A DNA stretch of 64,000 nucleotides from positions 136,058 to 200,057 of the forward strand of contig NZ_WTSX01000003.1 in NCBI RefSeq assembly GCF_009828745.1, in the 5' to 3' direction. Origin of the DNA: Erysipelothrix anatis. GTDB taxonomy: Bacteria > Bacillota_I > Bacilli_A > Erysipelotrichales > Erysipelotrichaceae. Position numbers and translations under genes: made by a program. How positions within the stretch are numbered: position 1 is the stretch's first letter; every line of letters begins with the position of its first letter. Shown in pieces: positions 1-9,061 of the stretch. The notes below the pieces were generated by a model that saw nothing but the letters and a program-made list of their open reading frames with translations, had not been told where the DNA came from and did no database searches.

Positions 1-1252
1 CTTGGAACCAACCGTCAAAGGTATAGCCTTCGCGGATAGGTGCTTCAGGTTGCGCTACTTTTTCTTTGTCTAAAATTGATTGGGATGTGACTTCACTTCC
101 ATCGTTACTATTAAATGTCACTGTATGGTATACAAGTTCGGGTAGATCGACAGCGTTTATACGCATCCACATCACACCCTGAGCATCGTAGGATCTATCG
201 GATGATAAGAGAAGAAAGTTTCCTGCCGAAAAGTCGATATGGCCGGAATTAATAATTTCTTCGACATGTTCATTGTCATACACAACACGCCCATCATCAT
301 CAAATGTTCCGTAATAAGGAATATCGTATTCACTTAATTTTAGTGGCTCATAACCTACTGATGCTGTCGGTGGAACAATGCAATCTAAATCCAAGAAATA
401 GACATCGTTTTCAGTATCATATGACATCGTCAACATTGGTGTTAAGCCATCGATAGATAACTTACGACGAACACCTGTCTCAGAATAAGGATATGTTAAA
501 GCACTAAAGTCAGTTATTTGATTTCGCTCACGACCGCGATCACTCACACTAACATTCAACGTACTTAAGTTGTGCATCGACTCCACACCATCCAAATTCG
601 TTAACTGCGCATCACTCAAGTTTAATGTCTTTAAATCCGTTAAGTTTGCGATTGGGACGATAGTCGTCACCATAGAATGCTTTAAGGTTAGGCTTGTTAG
701 TGATTCAATCTTAGAAAGCGAAACCAAATGTTCATCACTAAACGGAGAAAAAAACGAAGTAAATGTATTCAACTTTAGATTCTCAACAGGAACCAAAAAA
801 TTTTCATTCGATGCAATGGCATTATGTGTTATATCTGATTGTTCTGTAAATGTGAGTGACTTAAGATTCATTAGGGACTCAAGCGCAACAATATCCTCAA
901 TCGGTAAATTGGATAGACTCAAAGAGGTTAACGAATTTTGCAACACTTCAATACCATCTAAAGAAGTCCAACCTGTATTAGCAATTGATAATGACTCCAA
1001 GTTCTCTAATTTTCCTAGATCGCTATCAAAGGACACATGTCCATCATCTTCATATAAAGAGAGAGATTTAACGGTCCGAAGATCGTTTTCTGTAATGTCA
1101 TCTGTCTTTTTAAGGACCTGAGCGACAGCCTTGGCTGTTTGTGGACGACTGAAATAGTCATCAATTGATTTACCAGCAGCACTGATATTCATGATTGGCA
1201 CGAGTAAAAGTACCATGCAAAGTGAAAACCCTAGTTTAATTATTTTTTTCAT
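1..1252 (-). CDS. Internalin-like leucine-rich-repeat surface protein, 5' part (runs off window)
   Basis: About 417 codons are visible, read from an ATG preceded by AGAGGTAC. The N-terminus is a signal peptide (MKK start, hydrophobic run, AA near residue 26). It is followed by irregular leucine-rich repeats (LENLESLSIANTGWTSLDG type) to roughly residue 230. The visible C-terminal end (VTFNSNDGSEV ... REGYTFDGWF) is an InlB B-repeat (Listeria-Bacteroides repeat). Internalin-type proteins are exported and display LRRs for host or matrix binding. The cell-wall anchor, if any, lies outside the window. Promoter-like AT-rich sequence lies upstream. The family call is secure; the ligand is unknown. 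Confidence 0.85.
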   Translation of the reverse strand, partial: MKKIIKLGFSLCMVLLLVPIMNISAAGKSIDDYFSRPQTAKAVAQVLKKTDDITENDLRTVKSLSLYEDDGHVSFDSDLGKLENLESLSIANTGWTSLDGIEVLQNSLTSLSLSNLPIEDIVALESLMNLKSLTFTEQSDITHNAIASNENFLVPVENLKLNTFTSFFSPFSDEHLVSLSKIESLTSLTLKHSMVTTIVPIANLTDLKTLNLSDAQLTNLDGVESMHNLSTLNVSVSDRGRERNQITDFSALTYPYSETGVRRKLSIDGLTPMLTMSYDTENDVYFLDLDCIVPPTASVGYEPLKLSEYDIPYYGTFDDDGRVVYDNEHVEEIINSGHIDFSAGNFLLLSSDRSYDAQGVMWMRINAVDLPELVYHTVTFNSNDGSEVTSQSILDKEKVAQPEAPIREGYTFDGWFQ

Positions 1253-1526
1253 AATATGTACCTCTTGACAATATATTAATAAAATTTAAGGTTTTCATGT
1301 TCAAGATGTATTAAATGTCTCAAATCACGTCACGAACACCACCCTGTATAGCCTAAAAATAACTAAGTCACTTGCCTCATGTGCAATCCAGGACAATTAC
1401 AGATAATTGTCATAGTATTTTAATTAAAATAGGATTATGATAAAGAATATATGACAACCTGCAATTTCATGGATGCAACACCATTTCTGCATCCACATGA
1501 TTGCATCGATGAAAAGAGGAACTACC

Positions 1527-2552
1527 ATGGAATTTATGGATAACAAACAAAAGAAAAAGCCAAAATTAAGATACATCGTTGGTGCAACTGTACTTTCTGT
1601 AATTCTTGCACTCTTCATTGTTAATCAACTTACTCCATGGCCATTCGATATGATGTTTCGAGCATTTAACAGTCAGAATAAAAATGCAATTACCCTCGGC
1701 CCTTATGAGAATGACATTGCTCAAGTTGTAGCCCAAGAACCAATATCCATTCCTGTGACCGGATATCCGGACGCAACAATCACAATATATGATATCCCTA
1801 ACAACCAAACCAAGCCACTTGTTTTCTTTATTCACGGTGGTGGTTGGATACTTGGTGACTCAACACAGCTTGAGTCATTAGGAAAACTTATCGCATCACG
1901 AGGATACGTAGTTGCATCCTTAGACTATTCTTTAGCACCCGAGCATACTTATCCGACTCCAGTTCACCAAGCACTTGAAGCACTTAGCTATTTAAACCTC
2001 AATGCCAATACGTATAACATTGATACAGAAAACATTTTTATTGGTGGTAATTCTGCCGGCGCACAACTCTCAAGTCAAATTGCCTCCATTACTACGCAAA
2101 CAAATCTTCAAGAACTATTTCCAGTAACATCTTACATTGAACCATCTCAGATTAAAGGATTGCTTCTTTTAAACGGTGTCTATAACTTTGATTCAGTAGG
2201 CAAAGCCGGGTTCCCAGGATTTGGAATGTTTGCATGGAGCTATACCGGAAAAAAACAATACACAAGTTATGAACGCATTCGTGAGTTATCAACCGTTTAT
2301 CACGTTACCAATCAATATCCACCAACATTCATTACTGCCGGGGATGCCGACCCGTTAGAAGCACAGTCTTTCGAGTTCGAACTTAAACTCCGCGAAAATA
2401 ATGTCCCTGTCACAAGCGTATATTGGACAGGAAGTCACGAAAATCTCAATCATGATTACTTCTTTGATCTAAGTAGAAAAACCTCTCAAGAGATGTTTGA
2501 AACAATGATGACATTCATGCAGCAAAACGTTACACAGCCTATTAAAAACTGA
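1527..2552 (+). CDS. Membrane-anchored alpha/beta hydrolase (esterase/lipase, HSL-like)
   Basis: Product of about 341 aa. An upstream in-frame ATG at 1473 exists, but AGAGGA sits six bases before the ATG at 1527, so that start is preferred. A lysine-rich stretch and one hydrophobic segment (about residues 12-32) suggest an N-terminal membrane anchor with the enzyme outside. HGGGW (about 103-107) is the oxyanion-hole motif. GGNSAG carries the nucleophile serine (about 176). GDADP (Asp about 273) and a histidine in SHENLNHDY complete the triad. This is the hormone-sensitive-lipase/carboxylesterase pattern. The natural substrate cannot be inferred. The gene appears to be transcribed alone and is followed by a terminator. 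Confidence 0.85.
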   Translation: MEFMDNKQKKKPKLRYIVGATVLSVILALFIVNQLTPWPFDMMFRAFNSQNKNAITLGPYENDIAQVVAQEPISIPVTGYPDATITIYDIPNNQTKPLVFFIHGGGWILGDSTQLESLGKLIASRGYVVASLDYSLAPEHTYPTPVHQALEALSYLNLNANTYNIDTENIFIGGNSAGAQLSSQIASITTQTNLQELFPVTSYIEPSQIKGLLLLNGVYNFDSVGKAGFPGFGMFAWSYTGKKQYTSYERIRELSTVYHVTNQYPPTFITAGDADPLEAQSFEFELKLRENNVPVTSVYWTGSHENLNHDYFFDLSRKTSQEMFETMMTFMQQNVTQPIKN

Positions 2553-2566
2553 AGCACTAATACTAT

Positions 2567-2608
2567 GATGGCATAATAATCCAACGAGATTTAATGTCAT
2601 CTTTTTTT
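2567..2608 (+). terminator. Rho-independent terminator after the esterase
   Basis: GATGGCAT (2567-2574) pairs with ATGTCATC (2594-2601), one G-U pair, and is followed by seven T. Confidence 0.7.
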
Positions 2609-2728
2609 ATGTCATAATCCAATTGATTGCGCCAACAACTATAATAGCGATATAATGATGTAATCGAATTAATAAAAAGAAAGGAGTCTATTCGTTAATT
2701 CAGAGACACTACCGATAAGGAGATCTTT

Positions 2729-3250
2729 ATGAATATTATTGTTGAACCATATAATGAACAATGGCCAATACACTTCGAGATAGAAGCACGTAAAATTAGT
2801 GATGGATTAGGAGATAATTTAGTACAACTCCATCATATAGGAAGTACTGCAGTCCCAGGTCTCAGTGCTAAACCAGTTATCGACATTCTACTCATCGTTT
2901 CAAGTTTAGAAGTACTTGACCAAAATGATCATCACTTTGGCGTTCTTGGCTACGAGGTCATGGGCGAATTTGGAATGGAAGGTAGACGCTACTACCGTAA
3001 AGGTGGTGATGACCGAACGCACCAAATCCACGCATTTGAAGTCCGTAGTATTTATGACATAGAACGGCACTTAATCTTTAGAGACTACCTGCGCGCTCAT
3101 TCCACAGACCGTCTCGCATATGGTGATCTTAAAGAAAGAATTGCACTTGAATACCCCTTCGATATTGACGGTTATGGGGATGCAAAAGACGCATTAGTAA
3201 AAGAACTTGAGCGGAAGGCTCTTCTTTGGTACTACAAAAACAAACGCTAG
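2729..3250 (+). CDS. GrpB family protein
   Basis: 173 aa, ATG preceded by AAGGAG. The family signature HIGSTAVPGLSAKPVIDIL is at about residues 36-54. GrpB proteins are a nucleotidyltransferase-like family often found as stand-alone genes or fused to dephospho-CoA kinase; the biochemical role is not established. No signal or membrane segment is seen. The length is normal for the stand-alone form. It is monocistronic, with a terminator directly downstream. Confidence 0.85.
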   Translation: MNIIVEPYNEQWPIHFEIEARKISDGLGDNLVQLHHIGSTAVPGLSAKPVIDILLIVSSLEVLDQNDHHFGVLGYEVMGEFGMEGRRYYRKGGDDRTHQIHAFEVRSIYDIERHLIFRDYLRAHSTDRLAYGDLKERIALEYPFDIDGYGDAKDALVKELERKALLWYYKNKR

Positions 3251-3263
3251 TTAGAGAATAATT

Positions 3264-3290
3264 AAAAGCTCCATTATTAGGAGCTTTTTT
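3264..3290. terminator. Bidirectional terminator between grpB-like gene and dsbA-like gene
   Basis: AAAAGCTCC (3264-3272), 7-nt loop, GGAGCTTTTTT (3280-3290). The flanking A and T runs allow it to work for both converging genes. Confidence 0.8.
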
Positions 3291-3340
3291 AGTGGTAGTT
3301 TAACTTATAAATTATCGTAATAATGACATCGATTACTGCC

Positions 3341-4060
3341 TTAATCACAGTTCCATTTCCCATTTTCAAAGTTGCAAGCATTTCCACCTGGTCCTTCTTC
3401 AACAAGTTCTAAGTGATGCTCTTGCTCCTTTTCAGCAAGTTTTTTCTTAAGAACCTCAATGAGATAGTTTTCATCGAGCGCGCCATTAATGAGATATTTT
3501 CCCTCAACAACAAGACTTGGTACGCTTCGGATTCCATATGTCTTTACACGCTCAAAGTCAGCTTCAACGGCATTCAATGCTTCACCAGACTCAAAATATT
3601 TTAACCACAGATCGAAATCAAGATTTACCGTCTTGATAATGTCTTTAACGACTTCAACGTTACTAACATCACGAGTATCCGTAAAGAGTCCTTTTTGTAG
3701 TGCATCAAATGCATCCCAATATAAATCATCGCCACCTACTAAATACGCTGCTTTTGCCGCAGTCAATGGAACGAGTGATGTCGGAAATAGAAACGACTCT
3801 TGTTTCATTCCTTCAATGTTAAAACGATGTAAAGTATCATTTTCATTTGCATGTTCCCAATGATTCATGATTTCTTTTTTTGCACCCTCATGCGAGCCAA
3901 ACATCATTACGAGATCATCCGAGCTTTGTGCAAGCGCAAATGACCGATGAATAATGTTTAACTCAGGCACGGCTTTAGAAATCTCCCTCATTCTATATGA
4001 CATTGGATAGCAAAAACTACAAATCACGTCATGAAAAAATTCTACATTTAATGTTGCCAT
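3341..4060 (-). CDS. DsbA-family oxidoreductase (FrnE-like, cytoplasmic)
   Basis: 239 aa with start ATG after GGAGGGG. The thioredoxin-fold active site is CSFC at residues 14-17, and the cis-proline loop is GIRSVPSLVV at about 176-185. The helical insert between them is typical of 2-hydroxychromene isomerase/FrnE-type DsbA proteins. There is no signal peptide, so the protein is probably cytoplasmic and acts in thiol/disulfide exchange or stress tolerance. The C-terminal tail carries one further cysteine pair (CNFENGKWNC). Similar proteins are annotated as DsbA family protein; substrates are unknown. Confidence 0.85.
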   Translation of the reverse strand: MATLNVEFFHDVICSFCYPMSYRMREISKAVPELNIIHRSFALAQSSDDLVMMFGSHEGAKKEIMNHWEHANENDTLHRFNIEGMKQESFLFPTSLVPLTAAKAAYLVGGDDLYWDAFDALQKGLFTDTRDVSNVEVVKDIIKTVNLDFDLWLKYFESGEALNAVEADFERVKTYGIRSVPSLVVEGKYLINGALDENYLIEVLKKKLAEKEQEHHLELVEEGPGGNACNFENGKWNCD

Positions 4061-4365
4061 AATTTCCCCTCCATCATTAGTTTACTTTTCAACTATATTT
4101 CTATTATATCAATCGAACGCAACGGTGACTAGAAGCATGCATTATACTTTTTCATGTAGATTGACTCCGATGCGCTAAGGACACATTAACAAACGACACC
4201 CCTTAAATCTTTTTCGAAATTTTCGAATCATGTCCGACCTGCAACATAAATCCAGACATCCTATTACTACATAGAGTTTTCTTACTAGTTTTCTAGTACT
4301 ACACTTCAACATGTGTTATAGTTATAACACAATAACACAATCGATATAATTAGGAGGTTACAATC
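4061..4365. promoter_or_regulatory. Divergent intergenic region with a perfect palindrome
   Basis: The stretch holds the promoter regions of the flanking genes. At 4313-4330, GTGTTATA and TATAACAC form an 8-bp inverted repeat with a 2-bp spacer. A TATAGT -10-like hexamer lies inside it (4317-4322). That layout fits a repressor operator for the small downstream ORF, but I cannot name the regulator. Nothing else is recognised. Confidence 0.4.
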
Positions 4366-4470
4366 ATGGATCAAACAATGAAGTATTTGTTGTGGTTAGG
4401 AATTTCGTTGTCTTTTTTTGGTGGAATTAAAGGCGTTAGGTCGTACTATTCTAAAGACAAAAAGAAGTAA
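4366..4470 (+). CDS. Small single-pass membrane protein, 34 aa
   Basis: The ORF starts with ATG seven bases after a strong AGGAGG and encodes 34 residues: a hydrophobic segment (about 7-23) followed by a basic tail rich in K, R and Y. The strong ribosome site and a palindromic operator-like element just upstream argue that it is expressed. No family is recognised. It could be a membrane-inserted regulator or a toxin-like peptide; neither is shown by the sequence. Confidence 0.5.
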   Translation: MDQTMKYLLWLGISLSFFGGIKGVRSYYSKDKKK

Positions 4471-4586
4471 TCTTTCATATTTTCTTTTAAAATAGGGTAA
4501 TTCGTGTCATACCATTAACTGATTCAGATTGCTTCGTAGTCGCTAACTTTAAAAGACTTGATTACAATCCAATAGTTTGCAAGAAA

Positions 4587-4650
4587 AAGAAAGCATCATT
4601 ATTCAAACTTATTGTGTTTCGACAATAAACTGAATGGACGATGCTTTTTA
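4587..4650. terminator. Long bipartite hairpin between convergent small genes
   Basis: AAAGCATC (4590-4597) pairs with GATGCTTT (4640-4647). Inside, ATTCA pairs with TGAAT and TTATTGT pairs with ACAATAA around a 6-nt loop. T/A runs on both sides fit a bidirectional terminator. The stem is longer than most terminators in the window. Confidence 0.65.
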
Positions 4651-4677
4651 TAATAGAACTCTTGGTTAGCCCATAAT

Positions 4678-4884
4678 CTATATTCTCTTTATCGCAGCTG
4701 ATATATGAAGTAGCCCAATAACGGTACAAGCAGCACGTATTAAGTAATCTACTCCAACTACGAAAGTAATTCCCGATGGATAAAATTGTTGAGATAACTG
4801 AGGCCCTTCTCCAGTAAGTAGAATAGGGGTGAAAATAATTAGTACTCCAATTAATATATCAATATATTTTGTCTTTTTTTCCAT
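4678..4884 (-). CDS. Small membrane protein, 68 aa, unknown
   Basis: 68 aa preceded by AAAGGAGAGGTGAG. There are two hydrophobic segments (about 8-22 and 38-62) and a KKTK start, giving a short polytopic membrane protein. No family is recognised. It converges on the 34-aa ORF and shares its terminator hairpin. It is probably a real gene because of the ribosome site and the TAATTATA-type promoter-like sequence upstream, but no function can be suggested. Confidence 0.55.
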   Translation of the reverse strand: MEKKTKYIDILIGVLIIFTPILLTGEGPQLSQQFYPSGITFVVGVDYLIRAACTVIGLLHISAAIKRI

Positions 4885-5110
4885 ACCCTCTCACCTCTCC
4901 TTTATAATTTAATTATATCACATTAGAAATTTGTCATTAAAACCTGATTTTAATTCAAACGTGAATATACAACTATCATTCTTGGTATATCAAGGTAGAC
5001 TTCCAGTATCTGAATAGAATGAGTTTATATATTCATTTAAGTTTGCGAACACTGCTTTTTAAGGTAGAAGTCCATTGACTGATAAGATACTTTAGATTTA
5101 TGTAAAGCAC

Positions 5111-5138
5111 AAAAAAACGAGTTCAGTAACTGAACTCG
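5111..5138 (-). terminator. Terminator of tRNA-Gln
   Basis: On the minus strand, CGAGTTCAG, loop TTA, CTGAACTCG, then seven T. Confidence 0.85.
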
Positions 5139-5152
5139 AATTAAATTTATAT

Positions 5153-5227
5153 TGGCTGGGCCACCTGGGATCGAACCAGGGAATGTCAGAGTCAAAGTCT
5201 GATGCCTTACCGCTTGGCTATGGCCCA
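5153..5227 (-). tRNA. tRNA-Gln (anticodon TTG)
   Basis: 75 nt including an encoded CCA end. The acceptor stem is TGGGCCA/TGGCCCA. The anticodon loop CTTTGAC gives TTG, and the T-arm is CTGGTTCGATCCCAG. It has its own terminator just downstream. Confidence 0.95.
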
Positions 5228-5383
5228 ATATATTGAGTGCTTTCAAGGCTATTCCCTTGATTGCTTACTCATTATATCATACGACATGTACAATGCAAGC
5301 CTAAAATACAAAAATTGTAATAATTTAGATTAGACCCACTTAACACACGATTTTCTACTACATAAAGTATGTTTATTAGGAAG

Positions 5384-5410
5384 AAAAGTGGTGAATAAGT
5401 CACCACTTTT
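5384..5410 (-). terminator. Terminator after the sugar-ABC ATPase gene
   Basis: AAAAGTGGTGA (5384-5394) pairs perfectly with TCACCACTTTT (5400-5410). Confidence 0.8.
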
Positions 5411-5414
5411 ACTA

Positions 5415-6515
5415 TTATTTAATGACGAGTTCTGTCTCTGGATCGAAGAAGTGTGCTTTGTTGATGTTGAATGATAATTCAACTTCTTGATCAGCTTTAT
5501 AAGTTTGGTTTACACCAACTTTTGCGATAAACTCATGACCACCAACAGATGCGTGAAGCATTGTCTCAGCACCCAATAATTCGGATACAACAACTTTTGC
5601 TTTAACAACTGAATCAGGGTTTGATTCAAGAACTAATAACTCATCATGAATATCTTCTGGACGAATTCCAAACACGACAGGTTTTCCTTCATATCCTTTT
5701 TCTTTAAGAAGTTTTAGTTTTCCTTCAGGAATGCGGAGGTTTAAGCCATGGCATTCAATATGGTCATTTTCAACAACACAGTGGAAGAAGTTCATTGCAG
5801 GAGATCCAATGAAGCCAGCAACAAACATGTTAGCAGGTGTGTTGTAGACTTCTTTAGGTGTTCCGACTTGTTGTACAAATCCAGACTTCATGATTACGAT
5901 ACGGTCAGCCATTGTCATCGCTTCCGTTTGGTCATGGGTAACATAAACTGTTGTTGTTTGAAGACGGTGGTGTAGTTTTGTGATTTCAGCACGCATCGCT
6001 ACACGTAATTTTGCATCCAAGTTACTCAATGGCTCATCCATCAAGAATACTTGTGCATCACGAACAATTGCACGACCCAACGCAACACGTTGACGCTCTC
6101 CACCAGATAATGCTGATGGTTTACGGTCCAAGTATGTATCAAGTCCTAAAATTTCAGCTGCATTTTTAACAGCTTTATCAATTTCGTCTTTTGGAGTCTT
6201 ACGAATTTTAAGACCGAAAGCCATGTTGTCATAAACTGTCATATGTGGATAAAGTGCGTAGTTTTGGAAAACCATCGCAATATCACGATCTTTTGGTTCA
6301 ACATCATTTACAAGACGATCTCCAATATAGAGTTCCCCTTCTGTAATATCTTCAAGACCAGCAATCATACGAAGAGTTGTTGATTTACCACATCCTGAAG
6401 GTCCAACAAAGACGATAAACTCTTTGTCTTCAACCTCTAAATTAAAATCTGTTACTGAATAATTAGGGTTTTTATCATATTTTTTATGAATCCCTTTTAA
6501 TGAAATACTTGCCAT
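5415..6515 (-). CDS. ugpC: Carbohydrate/glycerol-phosphate ABC importer ATPase (UgpC/MsmK/MalK type)
   Basis: 366 aa, ATG preceded by AGGAGG. Walker A is GPSGCGKST (38-46), the Q-loop lies in MVFQNYALYPH, the ABC signature is LSGGERQRVALGRA, and Walker B is VFLMDEPLSNLD. The C-terminal third (about 240-366) is the OB-fold regulatory domain of the MalK/UgpC class. Such ATPases are often encoded away from their permeases and shared by several sugar importers, and none of the partner genes is present here. It is divergent from a PucR-type regulator, a pairing that suggests local control. Confidence 0.9.
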   Translation of the reverse strand: MASISLKGIHKKYDKNPNYSVTDFNLEVEDKEFIVFVGPSGCGKSTTLRMIAGLEDITEGELYIGDRLVNDVEPKDRDIAMVFQNYALYPHMTVYDNMAFGLKIRKTPKDEIDKAVKNAAEILGLDTYLDRKPSALSGGERQRVALGRAIVRDAQVFLMDEPLSNLDAKLRVAMRAEITKLHHRLQTTTVYVTHDQTEAMTMADRIVIMKSGFVQQVGTPKEVYNTPANMFVAGFIGSPAMNFFHCVVENDHIECHGLNLRIPEGKLKLLKEKGYEGKPVVFGIRPEDIHDELLVLESNPDSVVKAKVVVSELLGAETMLHASVGGHEFIAKVGVNQTYKADQEVELSFNINKAHFFDPETELVIK

Positions 6516-6617
6516 TGGAAAGTCCTCCTAAATTGTAATTCAATTATAATATAGCGGTTACATTTATGATATAGTATTTATGACCAATGATTTTGTGCAA
6601 TGTGCAAGGAGACGATT

Positions 6618-7445
6618 ATGGACTTCAAACAGTTAAAAACTTTATATCCAATTGGGACAATTCAAAAGCATAAAAGTAATCTTACCTCAGTACTATCCTT
6701 ATATAATGGTTACGAGTATTTTGTCCTACCGAAAGATTTGCTGAGCAGTAGCGAGATTCAATTATTACAATCACTAACAATTCGACAAGAACGTTCCTCA
6801 CCATGGTATGATTTTTTGTATCATCAAATCCTATCATCACAATTTGAATCAAAATACTTTCAAGTGATACACTTCATGGTTGAGAATCTTCACGATAGCT
6901 ACGACCTTTGGCTTGAATCGTTCACATCATTTATACCCAATATCGAAGAAGCATTTTTTGTCGATGAACGGTATGGTATCTGCATTGTGAATTCACCGAT
7001 TGTAAGTTCAGAACGTATTGAAGGGTCTATCGCTACATTGGATGATGATTTTGGAACTAAAACATCCTTATTTATTGGGATCAATGCACCAGCAGATAAT
7101 TCATTCCCTTATATATATAACGAAGAACGTGCAATTTTCACTTCGAACTATCAGAGTCAAAAAGTTCAATCTTTTAAATCCTTATACATTCGTCACTACT
7201 TGAAATCAAGCCTTGTCGATTCCACCTATGTTCAAATTATCAAACACCAAATCTACAGTTTTGAAGATATGGAAACACTCATTCGAACAATGTGGAATGA
7301 GCAAGGAAATATAACATCTACAGCACAAGCACTTTTCGTACATCGGAATACACTTAATTACCGCATCGATAAATTCTATGAACTAACAGGACTTCAGCTT
7401 CGAAAACTGGACGATTTATTGCTCTGTTACTTAATAATTCATTAA
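6618..7445 (+). CDS. PucR/CdaR-type helix-turn-helix regulator
   Basis: 275 aa. An ATG at 6600 is in frame, but AAGGAG at about 6606-6611 places the start at 6618 (MDFKQLKTLYP). The C-terminus (about 225-275) is the PucR helix-turn-helix: ITSTAQALFVHRNTLNYRID, then a conserved LxLRKLDDLLLCYL tail. The N-terminal 200 residues match no named sensor I can identify. It is transcribed divergently from the UgpC-type ATPase gene about 100 bp away, so it may control that gene or sense carbohydrate status; this is inference. Confidence 0.75.
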   Translation: MDFKQLKTLYPIGTIQKHKSNLTSVLSLYNGYEYFVLPKDLLSSSEIQLLQSLTIRQERSSPWYDFLYHQILSSQFESKYFQVIHFMVENLHDSYDLWLESFTSFIPNIEEAFFVDERYGICIVNSPIVSSERIEGSIATLDDDFGTKTSLFIGINAPADNSFPYIYNEERAIFTSNYQSQKVQSFKSLYIRHYLKSSLVDSTYVQIIKHQIYSFEDMETLIRTMWNEQGNITSTAQALFVHRNTLNYRIDKFYELTGLQLRKLDDLLLCYLIIH

Positions 7446-7471
7446 AAGAACATTAATTGTGTTCTTTTTTT
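7444..7471 (+). terminator. Terminator after the PucR-type gene
   Basis: AAAAGAACA (7444-7452), loop, TGTTCTTTTTTT; it overlaps the end of the coding region. Confidence 0.75.
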
Positions 7472-7549
7472 GCATATCTTTGGCATAACTATAATATAGA
7501 ACTTTCATCGTGCTATAATAAAAAGGTTATAGGAGGATTATTGATTCAT

Positions 7550-8524
7550 ATGGATTTATTTGAAGGACTTAAATCAAAAATTAAGGGACGCGATATTAAA
7601 GTTGTCTTCCCTGAAGGTACAGACGCACGTATCATCGGAGCTGCTGTCCGTTTAGCGTCTGATGGATTACTACACCCAATTGTATTAGGTGATCCAGCAG
7701 AAATTGCAAAAATTGCTGAAGAAAAAGGATTTATGGTAGAGCGTTTGGAGATCATCAACCCTGAAACTTATTCAGAAAAAGATGCAATGGTAGATGCATT
7801 AGTAGAGCGTCGTAATGGCAAACTTGCACGCGAAGATGCATTTAACTGGATTAAAGATGTTAACTATTTTGGTACAATGTTAACATATATGGGACTGGCA
7901 GATGCTATGGTCAGTGGTGCAGTTCACTCAACAGGTGACACTGTCCGTCCTGCATTACAAATTATCAAAACAAAACCTGGTGTCTCGCGTACAAGTGGAG
8001 CATTCATTATGTCAAAACGTAATGAAACATACCTATTCTCTGATTGTGCAATTAACATCAACCCTTCAGCTCAAGAATTAGCTGAAATTGCTGTTGAATC
8101 AGCACGCACAGCAGAATTATTCGGAATTGACCCTGTTGTTGCAATGATGAGTTTCTCAACAAAAGGATCAGCATCAAGTCCAGATGTTGAAAAAGTTATC
8201 GAAGCAACACGTATCGCTAAAGAACTTGGACCAGAATTCAAGATTGATGGCGAGTTACAATTTGATGCAGCATTCGTTCCAACAGTTGCTGAACTAAAGG
8301 CACCTGAATCAGATGTAGCAGGACAAGCAAAAGTATTTGTTTTCCCAGAAATTCAATCTGGAAACATCGGATACAAAATTGCACAACGTCTTGGTGGATT
8401 CGAAGCAATTGGACCAATCTTACAAGGTTTAAATAAACCAGTTTCTGACCTTTCGCGCGGATGTGTTGAAGAAGATGTTTACAAATTAGCAATCATCACT
8501 GCAGCACAAACCTTGCTTTCATAA
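7550..8524 (+). CDS. pta: Phosphate acetyltransferase
   Basis: 324 aa. The open frame begins at 7457, but TAGGAGG lies just before the ATG at 7550 and the family starts at MDLFEGLKSKI. Pta converts acetyl-CoA and phosphate to acetyl phosphate, the step before acetate kinase in acetate fermentation. Family motifs visible are VVFPEGTDARI near the N-terminus, SRTSGAF(I)M, and SFSTKGSASSP. Its length is that of the short bacterial Pta. It is monocistronic, with terminators on both sides; no acetate kinase gene is in the window. Confidence 0.95.
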   Translation: MDLFEGLKSKIKGRDIKVVFPEGTDARIIGAAVRLASDGLLHPIVLGDPAEIAKIAEEKGFMVERLEIINPETYSEKDAMVDALVERRNGKLAREDAFNWIKDVNYFGTMLTYMGLADAMVSGAVHSTGDTVRPALQIIKTKPGVSRTSGAFIMSKRNETYLFSDCAININPSAQELAEIAVESARTAELFGIDPVVAMMSFSTKGSASSPDVEKVIEATRIAKELGPEFKIDGELQFDAAFVPTVAELKAPESDVAGQAKVFVFPEIQSGNIGYKIAQRLGGFEAIGPILQGLNKPVSDLSRGCVEEDVYKLAIITAAQTLLS

Positions 8525-8542
8525 TTCAATCAAATATTACAT

Positions 8543-8570
8543 AAAACTATCTGTATTCAGATAGTTTTTT
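8543..8570 (+). terminator. Terminator of pta
   Basis: AAAACTATCTG, loop TATT, CAGATAGTTTTTT. Confidence 0.85.
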
Positions 8571-8643
8571 ATTTGCTTAAACGCACTTAAATAGCCGTAA
8601 TTTTGCATTTTTTAAATTAAATCAAAATAATTCATATTTACTG

Positions 8644-8673
8644 TTGACTATCCTTAGGGGGTCATGGTATATT
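8644..8673 (+). promoter_or_regulatory. Promoter of tRNA unit 1
   Basis: TTGACT (8644-8649), an 18-bp spacer containing a GGGGG run, and TATATT (8668-8673), about 29 bp before the first tRNA. Confidence 0.75.
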
Positions 8674-8702
8674 ATTAAGGCGTTAAGGAAACAAGACGTC
8701 AT

Positions 8703-8778
8703 GGAGGATTAGCTCAGTTGGGAGAGCATCTGCCTTACAAGCAGAGGGTCAGCGGTTCGAGCCCGTTATCCTCCACCA
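8703..8778 (+). tRNA. tRNA-Val (TAC), copy 1
   Basis: 76 nt with encoded CCA. The anticodon loop CTTACAA sits between TCTGC and GCAGA. It is identical to the copies at 9265 and 9631. Confidence 0.97.
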
Positions 8779-8779
8779 T

Positions 8780-8855
8780 GCCGACTTAGCTCAATTGGTA
8801 GAGCAACTGATTTGTAATCAGTAGGTTGGGGGTTCAAGTCCTCTAGTCGGCACCA
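8780..8855 (+). tRNA. tRNA-Thr (TGT), copy 1
   Basis: 76 nt with CCA. The acceptor GCCGACT pairs with AGTCGGC, and the anticodon loop TTTGTAA gives TGT. It is one base downstream of tRNA-Val and identical to the copy at 9708. Confidence 0.97.
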
Positions 8856-8873
8856 GTTTTTAATAAGATGAAT

Positions 8874-8957
8874 GGGGAGATAGCGAAGTGGCTAAACGCG
8901 GGTGACTGTAAATCATCTCCTTAGGGTTCGGCGGTTCGAATCCGTCTCTCCCCACCA
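8874..8957 (+). tRNA. tRNA-Tyr (GTA)
   Basis: 84 nt with a long variable arm (class II) and an encoded CCA. The anticodon loop CTGTAAA gives GTA. It is the only tRNA of the cluster present once. Confidence 0.97.
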
Positions 8958-8962
8958 TTCGT

Positions 8963-9038
8963 GTCCCGTTAGCTCAGTCGGTAGAGCAACTGACTTTTAA
9001 TCAGTGGGTCGTAGGTTCGAATCCTACACGGGACACCA
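8963..9038 (+). tRNA. tRNA-Lys (TTT), copy 1
   Basis: 76 nt with CCA. The acceptor GTCCCGT pairs with ACGGGAC, and the loop CTTTTAA gives TTT. It is identical to the copy at 9788. Confidence 0.97.
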
Positions 9039-9061
9039 TTTCTTATTATAACAATAAATAT

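Noticed and set aside
570..1121. 183-aa plus-strand ORF
   Set aside because: It lies opposite the leucine-rich-repeat gene and lacks a ribosome site.
5037..5246. 69-aa ORF on the minus strand at tRNA-Gln
   Set aside because: It runs through the tRNA gene and its terminator; no ribosome site.
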